NCBI RefSeq assembly: GCF_001625215.2
Contig: NC_030382.2
Coordinates: 31,730,610 to 31,794,609 of the forward strand
Source of the DNA: Daucus carota subsp. sativus
Lineage: Eukaryota; Streptophyta; Magnoliopsida; Apiales; Apiaceae
DNA: 64,000 bases
Direction: 5' to 3'
Shown: in pieces, positions 45,901 through 57,840 of the stretch
How the letters are laid out: each line of letters begins with the position of its first letter
Numbering within the stretch: position 1 is the stretch's first letter
Notes under the pieces: model-generated
Seen by the model: the letters and a program-made list of their open reading frames with translations, nothing else
Told to the model about the DNA's origin: nothing
Databases searched by the model: none
Program-made: the position numbers and the translations under genes

Positions 45901-46096
45901 CAAAACAAGACCCCTAATTCCACTGAAAAATTCAATTCAATCCAATATAATCCAATCCTCCTTTCCCACCTCTCTCAAATTTCCTCTTGCTCCATCTCTC
46001 CCATCTTTGTATCTCCCCACTTTCCAGAACACCCCAATTTAAAACACAAAAGACCCATTTTGTTTACAAACCCTAGCTTCATATTTCTTGAATTTG

Positions 46097-49000
46097 ATGG
46101 ATACCCATCTAATAGTTAGCGGTGAGGAGCAAAACCCACCTCCAGATTCACTTAGTTCACAGCAAACCCTTGATGGGTATTTGATCAAAGTACCTCCTCC
46201 ACCTACAGAAACCCTAGTTAATGTGGACACCCCATTTCCTGTCCCTGATGAATCCGTAAATATTGAAGAAAATGGAAAGGAGGAAGAAGCTCTTCTGTGT
46301 CCTTCGCCGATTAATACGTATTCTGGGTATTTATTTGATGATACGAAGCCCTTGAGTTCTTGTTTTTCGACTAAGAAGTCGAGGTCTTGTTCTCCGGTTT
46401 TCTTTGATGATAAGGCGCCTATGGTGGTATGTTTAGTGAATTTATGTGCGTTTTGGCTTGTAAATAGATTCATTGGTAATACTTATTCTATTTTGGTAAT
46501 ATTCTTTTTTTTTTTTTTTATGTTGGTTTGATTTTTGGGGTTTATGCAGGGTGCAGGGCTGACAAATTTGGGAAACACTTGTTTTCTTAATGCGATTGTG
46601 CAATGCTTTACGCATACTGTAAGGCTTATTGAGGGTCTTCGGTCTTTTGATCATGTTATGCCTTGCGATCGTAAGTACTTATAATAGATTTGTTGGTTTT
46701 GTGTTTTAGGTAATAGCTTTAATTGCAACTGTAATGGGTAATTACAAGGTGGAATTTAGTAAAGTGACAATTTTGGTCCGATTTTGTATTGCAGGTAATG
46801 TTGATGGATTCTGTTTGCTGTGTTCATTTCGTGCCCATGTTGAATATTCTTTGGCTTCTGTAGAGAGAGTTATATCCCCTTGGAAATTTGTGGACAACTT
46901 GAGTTGTATCCTTTATCACTTTCATATATTTCTGCCTCAATTAATATTGTTGTTTTTGTGTATAAGGTCAGAAGTGATAATAGAGGCTGTGTAGATTAAT
47001 CTTCATATGTTTCTCTGGTGAAAAAACTGCAGTATCATTGAGCTTACGGTCTTAACCCCTTTCCCTATAAAAACATGTTTAATTATGAAGAAAAATGTAC
47101 TATTGTTTAGATGTGTATTTATATTTCTGGACATGCCCTCAACTGAAAAAATTGATGAAAAATGATAGATGTACTGATCCTTGACCTGGCACCACTAGAT
47201 TTTTCATCTGATTTCCAGAAGTATCAGCAAGAAGATGCACATGAATTCCTGCAATGCTTTCTTGATAGACTCGAGAGCTCTTGTAGTGATTTGAAGTCAA
47301 AGGAGACCACTTTGTGTGCAAATAATGATAACTTTGTCAAACAGGTTTTTGGTGGCCGCCTTGTAAGCAAGGTAATTTCTTGATGCAATGATTAGTTTGT
47401 TCTTTGTACTCATTATTCTTTTGCATAAAGATAACTTTTAGTACATGTGTATGACTTTCAGCTGAAATGTTGCAATTGTGACCACATATCTGACACTTAT
47501 GAGCCTTCCATTGATTTGAGCCTGGAGATTAAAGACGTAACTACCCTCCAGGATGCTCTTGAATCATTTACAAAGCTTGAAAAGATAGAAGATCCAGATA
47601 CAAAGTTTATGTGTGAAAATTGCAAGGAAGAAGTGTCAATTGAGAAGCAGCTTATACTAGAGGAGGCTCCTTCAGTTGCTTCTTTCCACTTAAAGAGATT
47701 CGAGAATGATGGCTCATATGTTGAGAAAATTGACAAGCATGTAAAGTTCCCGCTGGAACTGGACTTGCAACCCTACACTAGCAGTCAAAACAGTGATGTG
47801 AGTGCCTTCTTCATCTTCAGTAATATCATTGTGCAATAGAAGAAATCATATGACACGAATTTAAAACATGCCTAAGCAGGAATTTTATTGAAGTCACTTC
47901 ATATCTGTAGTGAAGATTTTAATGACTTGCTTTAGATTGCTAATTCATAAGCAATAATTGTTCAAACTCATGAAAAAGTATGACCTTTAAATGTTCTCTA
48001 GAATTAATGAGTTTCCCATTAAACTTGTTTGTTAAAGACTGATAAATGGAATCTGTTTTGAGCAATTAGTTTAAGATTATTAACAATGTTATTACACAAT
48101 AAAATTCATAATATTTTATAGTGTATTCTTATATGCTTATTGTATTTCTCTGATGTCGTACTATAATATGGATGAGTCAGTGTAATGATGAGTGTTATTA
48201 AAAGTGCGCATATGTGAGAGATGTGATGCGCCTTCAATGATGCACTTGCTTTTATGCGCAATTCAAAAAGTGCAAGATAAGTGCACTTTTGTGAAGAACA
48301 GTCAGTATATATCAAAAAAACCTACACACCCTTGCAGCAGCTGATATAGATAGATACAAACCAGATATGCATACAAGAACGAGACAAAGATTCAACTCAT
48401 CATGCTTTTGTGCGCATATCGAGTTTAATAACACTGGTTATGATTATACAATCCTGCTTGCATTTATAAGATTATCATGTAATTTGTGCTATTCTGTTAG
48501 TATGCCGCAGTGTAATAATAATATTATCCTGCTTGCATTTTATAGGTTTCTAATTTTCTATGTACTTTTTGGTACATACTGTTTATCTAGCAAGCTTATT
48601 TTTATGCTATTGTGCATATATTTGTGATTAGATATCATTCATAATATTGGCATTTTTCCGATGCTTAATGAAATTTAAGCATACATATGCTCACCGGTTG
48701 TGGATTAATAGTAGTTTTGTGGTCTATATTTATATTTGATGAGCTGATGTCCAGAATTTTCTTCTTAGGCTGAACTGAAGTATGAACTATATGCAATTGT
48801 GGTGCATATCGGATTCTCTGCTACTTCAGGGCATTACTACTCTTTCATTCGTTCTGCCCCAGACACTTGGTACAAGTTTGATGACTCAAGGGTGAGCACA
48901 CTTTTCCTTTAGTTTAGTGCTACCTACCTTATTATTTGATATATACTGACTGTTTCTTCTTTGTTCCTTGAAGGTTGTTCGGGTTCGAGAAGAATTTGTT

Positions 49001-49927
49001 CTTTCACAAAGCGCTTATATATTATTTTATGCAAAGCAGGGGACCCCCTATTTTTCGAGTTACTTGGAAACTATAAAACCCTTCTTAGATCCACATGGTT
49101 ACGAAACATCACCCAAGTCGGTCTTAGATGATGTAGACATCCATATGTCATCTCCCAATATTGCAACTACTTGTAATGATAAAGTCAATGAAAGCAGTAA
49201 TACTGCTCATGAAAATGAGTATGCCAGTGTATCAAAAGATGACCAGGGTGTTGGTGTTACATACAAAAATGAGGTTCATGAAATGAGTGGGGTCAATTAT
49301 GCCATTGATGAGAGCAGTGACAAAGATGATAGACTTGGAGTGGACACCACATTGCAACCTGGAACAAGTATTCCAATGAAGGATAACGGTAATGGAATGA
49401 AAGTGTTTTCACCATCAGTTCTTCAAGAGTATGATGCTACAAGCAATGCTGATAACCCTCCTCAAACGCCACCAAGATCATCAAGCCCAGATATTTACAA
49501 AGATGAATCACCAGGTATACAATGTCTTCCTATAAATTATAATTTGGAGGTCTGGCTGCATCAATTATAATACGAGGTTAAAAAACTAATATTGCTAATT
49601 ATGGTTTGAATTTCAGAATTTAAGTTATACATCCAGCCTAGTCATCGGAAGCTAGTAAACCAAGTCTCTAACAAAAAGCAATTAAAAAAAGAGGTGGAGA
49701 GTGCTGAATCTTTACAGGCACGCAGATTGTTGAAAACAATGCCAGGCGGAAGGGGAAAGTCATTGTTGGCTGCCATGGCAGGGCAATTTAGTGAAGATGC
49801 ACAGAGAAATAAAAAGAGAAAAAGAATGCAGGTGACTCCAAATAAATATGACAGTCCTTCAACAACTCAAAGAAAGGATGGCCTTCGTTCTCTAGCGCGG
49901 CCATTGGCTGCTGCATATTCCCGTTGA
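46097..49927 (+). CDS. Ubiquitin carboxyl-terminal hydrolase, UBP20/UBP21 type
   Basis: Eight exons: 46097-46426, 46550-46670, 46795-46902, 47199-47371, 47462-47797, 48769-48891, 48974-49514 and 49617-49927. They code for 680 residues. The Cys box GAGLTNLGNTCFLNAIVQCF puts the catalytic Cys at about residue 121. QQEDAHEFLQCFLDRLE follows, then zinc-finger pairs CCNC and CENC, and the His box SATSGHYYSFIRSAP with His378 and Asp394/395 (FDDS). Introns break the phase only where GT-AG restores it. The enzyme removes ubiquitin from proteins in nucleus or cytosol; substrates are not known from sequence. The C-terminal 200 residues are charged and variable and end in a basic RNKKRKRM motif. Intron 5 (1.0 kb) holds AT-rich repeats only. 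Confidence 0.95.
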
Positions 49928-51159
49928 TTAGTTGCTGTTGTGGATAAATATACATGTCTCGTTCAGCTTGCGTAGATGATATTAGAATTTCCATGAGAAA
50001 CTCTCGTATAACCAAATCTTTCGAGATACACTGTTTTATTTTGTTCCTTCAGTTGGGAAATAATTGAGTAGCTTAGTTTGTTTTGTCGCAGTAGTCTTCT
50101 GGGATGTGGCTGTTATTGGTTTTTAGAAGTTGAAGCTTTAGATGATAACTAAGATGATATCCTCCTTTTTGCAAATATTGAACTTGTTATTTTGAGGAAA
50201 TGAAATTCTAGTAGGCTTATCTTGGCTGATTGTCAGCATTGTTGTTAGATTTACAGGATCTCAAGTTAAATGGCGCATCTCATTACTGCTATGGACTTAG
50301 TTTGAGGGAGGAGGGAACTGTAGCCTTCCACATCAAGAAGTCGCTCACACTCTTCACTAAGCTTGCTGCTGCTTGATTAAAATTGATAGTGATGACTGAT
50401 GACTCACGGTCTTGTGGTGTTGTCGAGTTTAAGTTGGTGCTGTTGTGTTGCTGGTATTGAAACCGTTTGGCTTAATTTAACGGAAGTGCTTGTTGCTCAT
50501 AAGTGTGAAGTTTACAAGGGAAAAAGTAACTTTTTTATTTATATGTCTGGATAATTTTTTTGGTATACACAACTTATCAGATTTACTTGTACGATTTTTA
50601 TACAAACAGCACCATTTATGCGATTTTTTTGGTGAAGCTTATTGTGGCGACAGTAACGCTCCATTTTCAATGAAAAAGTGCTGCACATTCCAATATGTGC
50701 CGTCCTAATTTGCCATTGTTGGTAAGAGATCCGTGCGGGTTAACCGTGTCTCATCCAATATTAAATCTTGTTTCATCATGAAACAAATTAGAATATACAG
50801 CACTGTTCATTTCTTTACCACTTCTCGTTTCTGAGTCGATCAATTAACTTCTACTCGCACAAAATTTTGATTTTAAAGTATAGCTAACCTTGACACATAA
50901 GACATCGAAACAAACATCCTAGGACACTGGAGGTGCTCTTTCAAAGTTAATTTGTCAACAAGGTAAAATTCATACAGAGAATCTCAAACCAAGAAGGCAT
51001 CCTAAGAATTTGCTAAAACCAATGCTTTAGATACAGACATTGCCTAATCTTGGCATCAACCATCTCACAACTAGGAATTCTCTTGTTTTTACAGCCTCTC
51101 TGTCAATAATTTTCAGTAACTCCAAACTCTGTACTCCTGTATATAAGGACTTCAAGTTT
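49928..51159. other. Intergenic between the UBP and USP-like genes
   Basis: UBP 3' UTR to about 50200. Beyond that there is no named element or coding frame. The interval 51040-51159 is open in the USP frame but has no ATG. Confidence 0.35.
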
Positions 51160-52126
51160 ATGCACCAGTTCCTTTTGTCATCTCGCTCGTTCTCTGCACA
51201 CGGTTTTGTCAGTTCTAACCCAGCCGAGAGAGAATTGAAAACGCGAGAGATGTTGTCAGCTGCAATATCATATCAGGAAAAGGGAAAGACACCAAGGACT
51301 TTCTCAAATAACAAGAGATCGCTAGCTCAAGCTTGTATGTTTCAAAATTCACCAGGCTCGTACGATCTTCCAAAAAATGCTATCATTGTAATGGACGGAT
51401 TGAAGTACCCTTCGATGGAACTGCTCCAGTGGGTGCTTAGGAATGTGGCTTCTGACGGTACTTGGACCATTACTCTCCTTGAAGTCATGCCCTGGCTCAA
51501 TATCCCGCGTAAGTAAACTACTTATTTTTAGTCCTAAATCATTACAAACACTATCAATATGGAGTCTTTTGGTTTTATTGCTCAGTGTCTTGCAAAAAAT
51601 GGTCTGAGGATGTAATGACTGACATTCACAATCTCTGTCGAAACTACGGGGTGGTTCCACAAGTCATAACTCTGATGGGCTATCCTCTGCGATCACTTGT
51701 TCTTGAGCGCATAGCAAGTCTGAACCCGACCTTGGTTGTCGTTGACAGGTATGCTTATGCAACTATATCGATCATAATTCTAAGACGACTAGTACAAACT
51801 CTGGCCATAATTCTCAAACCGAACTCAATTACATTAAGCTTTTATGTCTGTGCAAAATTAGGCACCATGACAGGAAAGACACCGAATTCTATGCTGAGAA
51901 AGTCCCCTGCAACATTGTGGCGATGAATGATGACGGAGAATATGACATGATCAAGGCCCGTACTCGTCTCAACGCCTCTGAGGATTACAGTTTCACTGGA
52001 CCGTCGCCTTCGCCAGCACCTACTCCGGAGGTGATCATCAATTCGGAGCATAGCATGAAAAGTATCAAGCCAAAACTTACCATAAGCTTTACCAGAGACA
52101 AGAAAATGAGTTTTGGAAGGAAGTAG
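51160..52126 (+). CDS. Universal-stress-protein-like (UspA-fold) protein
   Basis: Three exons, 51160-51508, 51586-51748 and 51862-52126, give 258 residues with consistent phase. A UspA-like/adenine-nucleotide alpha-hydrolase fold is suggested by NAIIVMDGLKYPSMELLQW, an alternating strand-helix pattern, LNPTLVVVDR and VPCNIVAMND. The domain resembles the N-terminal module of certain plant receptor-like cytoplasmic kinases, but no kinase follows here. The first in-frame ATG is 51160; the ATG at 51250 (MLSAAISYQEK) is also possible and would remove a serine-rich leader that might be a plastid or mitochondrial transit peptide. The C-terminus (SPSPAPTPEV...FTRDKKMSFGRK) is low in complexity and basic. 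Confidence 0.75.
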
Positions 52127-52668
52127 AGAAGATTTGGAGCTTATTACCTAGCTGCTACTATGTATGTTGCTAATTCCTCAATTTCTCTCAATGGATAAAT
52201 GGTTTGTGAGCACTGGCATCACAAGAACACCATTCTTCAATAATTCGAACTATTTCGTGTATAATATCATAAATAAGTGAATTAGCTTTAAGTAAGAGTG
52301 TGTTATCTAATAAACCACCTAGCTCCATGTCAATTTCAACTTGTAACAATGTATTGTTTGCTCTTATATATATACAAAACTACAGTTTCTGTTACAGTTA
52401 TGCGCCAGTTCAAAGCATTGTTCAAGTTACTCTTCGACTATCCGATTAATCTCCGATTTGTTCCAAGTCTTTACCGATTTATAACAGATTTGGCAATAGT
52501 AGTAAATCAGGAGGAATTATAATAAGTACTCCATGAATTGCAACATAGGATCAAGACATCCTGATTTACAATACCAAATAGTCAATAAATAATCAAATAA
52601 AACTCCAAATTTTAGTGAGGTAATCATTATTCATACTATATCCATGCATCATGATAAGTATTATTCTC
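52127..52668. other. Intergenic between convergent USP-like and glycine-rich genes
   Basis: Both genes end here, so the stretch is mostly 3' UTRs. A CGATTAATC-family scrap lies at 52430-52490. Confidence 0.35.
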
Positions 52669-53835
52669 TCAAGGCCAAGGGTAATAGCCACCATGGCCAC
52701 CACCAGAGCCTCCACCGCCCCCACCAGCATATCCCCCTCCTCCTGCACCACCACCTTCTCCACCGCCACTCCCATGTCCACCACCAGGACCGTAACCACC
52801 TCCGCCCCCTCCTCCGTGACCACCTCCTCCACCATGCTCACCCCCCGTCCCATATCCGCCACCACTGCCACTACCTGCACCTCCGCCATAGCCACCTCCA
52901 GGTACGTATCCACCACCACCTCCTCCACCACTACCACCACCACCGCCACCTCCATGTCCTCCGGGACCATATCCCCCGCCACCACTCCCACCACCTGCAC
53001 CTCCTCCACCTCCATATCCTCCTCCATGCTCACCACCAGTCCCATAACCACCTCCACCACCATTGCCACCTCCCCCACCATATGCTCCTCCATGTTCACC
53101 ACCAGCCCCATAACCACCTCCACCACCATTGCCACCTCCCCCACCATATGCTCCTCCATGTTCACCACCAGTCCCATAACCACCCCCACCACCATTTCCA
53201 CCTCCCCCACCGTATCCTCCTCCTCCATGTTCACCACCACCGCCGCCATTCCCACCACCATGTCCACCGCCGCCTCCTGCACCACCACCTCCATATCCCC
53301 CACCTTCCCCATTGCCACCACCTCCTCCACCTCCACCATATCCGGGGCCATGTTCCACTCCACCTCCATAGCCATTTCCACCACCATTCCCACCACCTGC
53401 ACCACTTCCATATCCCCCTCCATGCACCCCACCACCACCATAGCCTCCCCCTCCACCACTACCACCCCCTCCACCACCTCCACCATAACCCGGGCCATGC
53501 TCACCTACACCATAACCCCCACTACCACCACCACTGCCACCTCCTCCTCCACTTCCATATCCCCCTCCATGCGCCCCACCACCACCTCCTCCCCCTCCAC
53601 CATTGCCACCTCCACCGCCACCTCCACCAAAACCCGGACCATGCTCAGTTCCATAGCCAGCACCACCACTACCACTACCTCCACCACTCCCATAACCAAA
53701 AGCGTCATGATCACCACCTACAACACCACCATAGCCTTCTTCAACAGAAAGGAGAGCTCTAGCAGCAGAGCATAATGCCACACAAAGTAATATACAATAA
53801 ACAACACCAAGAACTTTGTGCATAGCCATTCTCAT
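52669..53835 (-). CDS. Secreted glycine-rich protein, 388 residues
   Basis: Residues 1-26 form a signal peptide (VLGVVYCILLCVALCSA before ARALLS), pointing to the apoplast or cell wall. After SVEEGYGGVVGGDHDAFGYG, the rest is Gly-rich, with Tyr, His, Glu and Asn in repeats such as GGEHGGAYGGGGGNGGGGGY (copies near 53020-53250, 66-bp unit). It ends GGYYPWP. This fits class I plant GRPs, which lie in cell walls; the exact role is not known. There is a single exon. Met1, Met3 and Met5 are all possible starts. A paralogue lies 6 kb away on the same strand. Repeat number is likely to vary between individuals. Confidence 0.88.
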   Translation of the reverse strand: MRMAMHKVLGVVYCILLCVALCSAARALLSVEEGYGGVVGGDHDAFGYGSGGGSGSGGAGYGTEHGPGFGGGGGGGGNGGGGGGGGGAHGGGYGSGGGGGSGGGSGGYGVGEHGPGYGGGGGGGGSGGGGGYGGGGVHGGGYGSGAGGGNGGGNGYGGGVEHGPGYGGGGGGGGNGEGGGYGGGGAGGGGGHGGGNGGGGGEHGGGGYGGGGGNGGGGGYGTGGEHGGAYGGGGGNGGGGGYGAGGEHGGAYGGGGGNGGGGGYGTGGEHGGGYGGGGGAGGGSGGGGYGPGGHGGGGGGGSGGGGGGGYVPGGGYGGGAGSGSGGGYGTGGEHGGGGGHGGGGGGGYGPGGGHGSGGGEGGGAGGGGYAGGGGGGSGGGHGGYYPWP

Positions 53836-53891
53836 GTCTAAGTGTCAAAACACAAAAGATGTACGAGCAAGAAATGTGATCGGAGTGTGAA

Positions 53892-53899
53892 TATTTATA
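53892..53899 (-). promoter_or_regulatory. TATA box of the first glycine-rich gene
   Basis: The minus strand reads TATAAATA 57-64 bases upstream of the start codon, giving a very short leader. The paralogue has the same motif at a similar distance. Confidence 0.65.
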
Positions 53900-54906
53900 G
53901 ACGCGGAGTAGATTTCGAATGACAATAGAGAGACCATGTCAACGGGACAAGGAGTTGTTGAAGCACATGCAAAAAGGAGATTTGTTCACTTAGACATGCA
54001 ACTCCCACTTTCATCCTCATCCAATGTTATTGCGCACCCACGCCACCATGCTCTCATCTCTCACTCAAATATAACTAGCTACCCTATGCCTATCCTATGT
54101 ATCAACTGCATGCCCATTGTTATGCTTATCACTGTGTGTGTATATTTGAAAATGCTTCATTGTTTTGATTGGAGTGAGTTCTGTATTTACGTAAATAATA
54201 TTAATTATAATATTATTTCTTAATTGTCATCCTATTTTTAGCGAAAATTTGTACCTAATTAATAATTAATATGTATATAAATTATAAAGTGCATGATGCG
54301 TATTCTCTAGCAATCTCATCATTATATAAGATTTACTCGACCATTATATATAATCACTGCAGTTTGAAAATAGACCCTTAATTAATTCAATTTATCATCA
54401 GCACAGACCACAGGGTGAAATCACGATGGCTTAAAAATTAAAATAATTGACTCCTTTGAATATATGTCAAGTAACGAATCGCTGATTCTATATGGTTTCA
54501 AAAGGATAGAGTTAGGTTAATCGTGTGTCACATAGCACATCGATCGTTAGTATACGAAACTATAAACACCTAGCACCAACTATGAATACTTTATAAAAAA
54601 CTTCTTCTTTTTCCATTACTATTAGAGGCATTATCTTTTCACAAAAGATATTGCTAATTGATTCTCCCCCTCTTTTTGATACGATCACTAACACAAATTT
54701 AAAGATCAACGAAGAGCACCCATCCTAAATTACATCATCTATCCGTGAATAACATCATCCAACCATTCCATCAAATTCATTTCAGGTTTTATTAGAATCT
54801 TACCAACACTCCAGGGAGGTTCAAAAGAATTCCAGACAATTCAATACTTAGACTAGTTCTACATCCCATCAAATCCCATTTTTGCTAATTAACCTGTTTG
54901 GCGTGA
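53900..54906. other. Intergenic, promoter side of the first glycine-rich gene
   Basis: No other gene seen. AT-rich, with CT-rich patches at 54590-54730. Nothing with two defined ends until the CACTA element. Confidence 0.35.
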
Positions 54907-55609
54907 CACTACACCAATTTTGGCCATTATTTTTTCCGCCTTTTCCGTCGTAATTAGTACCATTTACGACGGAACGTTTCCGTTGTTTTTGCTGGCGTTT
55001 GAAGTTAAAAAAATGACCGGCAATTTAAATTGTGTCGCAAGTTATCACTTCCATCGTAAGGTCATCCACGTGGACCCCACTGCTCAATTTTATCAGAACA
55101 CAATATATGACGAACAAATCCGTCGTAATTTCGACGGCAACGAAAACCATTTTATTTTCATTTATTTTTTGGCTTTAATTAGGTAGATATGTTAACTTAC
55201 GACGGAAAATTAAAACTTATAATTCTCATTTATTTTCCTTTTTCAAAACAGATATAATTATATGAACTTACGACGACGTAATTATGACGAAAAAAAATCA
55301 TTTTATTTTCATTTATTTTTTGTCTTTATGGAAACGAAAACCATTTTATTTTCATTTATTTTTTGTCTTTAATTAGGTAGTTATGTTAATTTACGACAGT
55401 TCGTTACGACGGTTTTTTTCGCGGGAAAAGATTTATTATATTTTATTAGGTCGCACCTGAAATCTAGTGAATCATACGACGGAAGGTTGGTATGTCGTAA
55501 GTATTGACGAGAACATATGACGAATAGTGGTTTTCCGTCATAAGTTTTGCGCTTCGTCTTTTCCGTCGTAAAATATCCATCGTAATTGGCCAGAAGAATT
55601 GGTGTAGTG
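54907..55609. mobile_element. Non-autonomous CACTA element, 703 bp
   Basis: It begins CACTACACCAATTTTGGCCA and ends TGGCCAGAAGAATTGGTGTA followed by GTG, with TGA duplications at 54904-54906 and 55610-55612. Repeated ACGACGGAA/TTCCGTCGTAA words along its length look like CACTA subterminal repeats. No transposase frame. Weathered relatives of the same words lie at 61075-61165. Confidence 0.93.
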
Positions 55610-55612
55610 TGA

Positions 55613-56539
55613 CAACAGTTTTTCGCTGAAAAGCATGTGAAAAATTATCTGATTAATTTAAAAGCAGTTTTTTCGAACAACAGCTTTTAGTTGAAAACTT
55701 GATTTTAGAATCTAAAATCAGGTACTCCCCTACTTTCAGAAAAAGCTACTTTTCAATTTTTGCAGAAAACTGTTACAGATTTCATTATCAAACCTCATCA
55801 AAAACATTATTATTTTTTATATTATAACCCAAGAAAAGTAAATATAAAAGAAATTACCAAACAATTATCTCATTTTTATGACAGCACCTTGAGACGGCAA
55901 ACCTCTTTATCTATTTGTTTGTATTTTATTTTGTATTTATTAGTTTGTACTAGAATAAACTCTGTATACATGCATGTCGTCGTCTTAGTTAGCTAGCTAG
56001 CCACCACTTCCCTTCAAGCATATAGTAGACCAGTACAACATTAATTTATCTTTCAGATATATATGGCATCACCGTGCTTCCACTTCCGTCTCCAATTACT
56101 CAAAATCTAATCAATGACTTCTCTAGTACTTGATCAACACTATCCCATATAACTTGCATCGTTGTTATCCACACAGGTCTTCCTGTTGTTGATAAAAACA
56201 ACTAAACAAGCAAGAACGAACTTCAGATTCAAACAATGGCACACAAATACTGGCCGAGTAGAGTGAGTCTTATATTTACACGGCACAATACTAAAATTGC
56301 TCCGGCTAATTTTACCTTTATTGTTTATATTTACCCCATGACTTTTTAAATTGGACCAGTGACTTTTTGCATAAATCGAATGACTGGGTTGCTAATTTTA
56401 AATCATACTAATATTTTTGAAAAATATATTTATTTAAATAATTCAAATAATATAGGGATATTTTGTGATGAAGATATTGGTGCAATAAAAAAGAAAGTTA
56501 CTTTGGAACTTACAAATCTTCACAATAAGTAATTGACAT
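55613..56539. other. Intergenic between the CACTA element and the copia fossil
   Basis: AT-rich. The start (55620-55760) has AAAGCAGTTTTT/AAAAGCTACTTTT words, as in hAT-type scraps. No coding frame supported. Confidence 0.3.
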
Positions 56540-57840
56540 CAAATGCATGTATAGGTCGAAGATGACTCAAGATGGAAAAGTGGAGAAGTAGAAGGCAAGA
56601 TTGGTGGCCAAAGACTACAAGTAAAGATAAAAGATTGATTATGATGAGTTATTTGTTCCGGTTGCAGGAATTGAAATCATAAGACGCCTTTTTATTGAAA
56701 TTGCTACTTGGAATCAATGGAAGATCTTTCAGATGGACATAAAGTCAATATTTCTAAATTTTAATTTCGAAGAAGAAGTTTACATCGAGTAACCTCCATA
56801 ATATATATAGTAAGGTCAGAAAGATTAAGTCGACTAAAAAAAATATTGTACGCTCTCAAATAAGTTTTGAGAGCATGGGACACACAGGTGGATGAATATT
56901 TCTAAAAAACTGGTTTTATGAAGAGTCAATATGAGCATGCATTCTACACAAATATAAATTTAGGGAGAGATATTATGATTATTTGCTTATACGTGGACAG
57001 TCTTTACCGGCAACAACCCAGATAAATCGGATGATTTTAAGACAATTATGACTAATGAATTTGAGATAACAGATATTGGTCAAAGGTCGTATTTTTTGGG
57101 AGTTGAATTCAAGCAAAACAAAGACGACATTTTTATATCATAGAAAAAATATGTTTAGCAGTTTTATGGAGGTTTAGAATGGAGGAATGCAAGTTAGTCA
57201 GCATGCCAGCAGAATAAAACATAATGTTGAGGGTTGAATCAACGAGAGAGCAGATAAATTCGACATTGTTCATAAATTTGGCTGGAAGTTTGATTTACCT
57301 AACTTCCACGCATCCATATGTTATATATACGGTTGGATTGGTTAGTAGGTACATGAAAAATCCGAAGCAAGATTTTGAGATACATTAAAGCTGGTACACT
57401 TGATAATGGACTATTTTATCTTCATCCCCAATATTCAAAATTAGTTGGCTATTTAGGTGGAGATTTGGATGATTTGAAAAAGTATTTTAAGATTGCATTT
57501 TATATTGGTTAGATAACATTTTCGTGGTTATCAAAGAAACAACGATAAAATAACTTACATATGTCAGTGGTGTGCGTGTGTTAAGCTAAGTACTTAAACT
57601 ATATTTTGCATGAGTTAAATCATACAAAGAAAGTACCGATTACTATTTCCATAAACAATAAATTCGATATTTCACTCGCGAAAATTTCAGTGTTACACCA
57701 TCGTAAAAAACATATCAACATAAAATTTATTTTTTCTTCATGAACAAGCTAGGTGTATGATAAACACTAAAGCTGATGCACTTTAGAAAATGTAGGAAAA
57801 CATAAAGATATTTTCATGAAGCCGTTCAAACGGGATGCAT
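56540..57840 (+). mobile_element. Ty1/copia fossil, reverse transcriptase to RNase H region
   Basis: A degraded stretch of a copia-type polyprotein, read on the + strand, showing reverse-transcriptase-like motifs followed by RNase-H-like motifs in the normal order. It is broken many times and looks old. No LTR pair or primer-binding site was identified. Confidence 0.8.

Noticed and set aside
52644-53775. His-rich and Thr-rich open frames on the + strand, about 370 residues
   Set aside because: They are antisense shadows of the glycine-rich repeats. They lack signal peptides or family motifs, and the minus-strand product has a clean signal peptide and TATA box.
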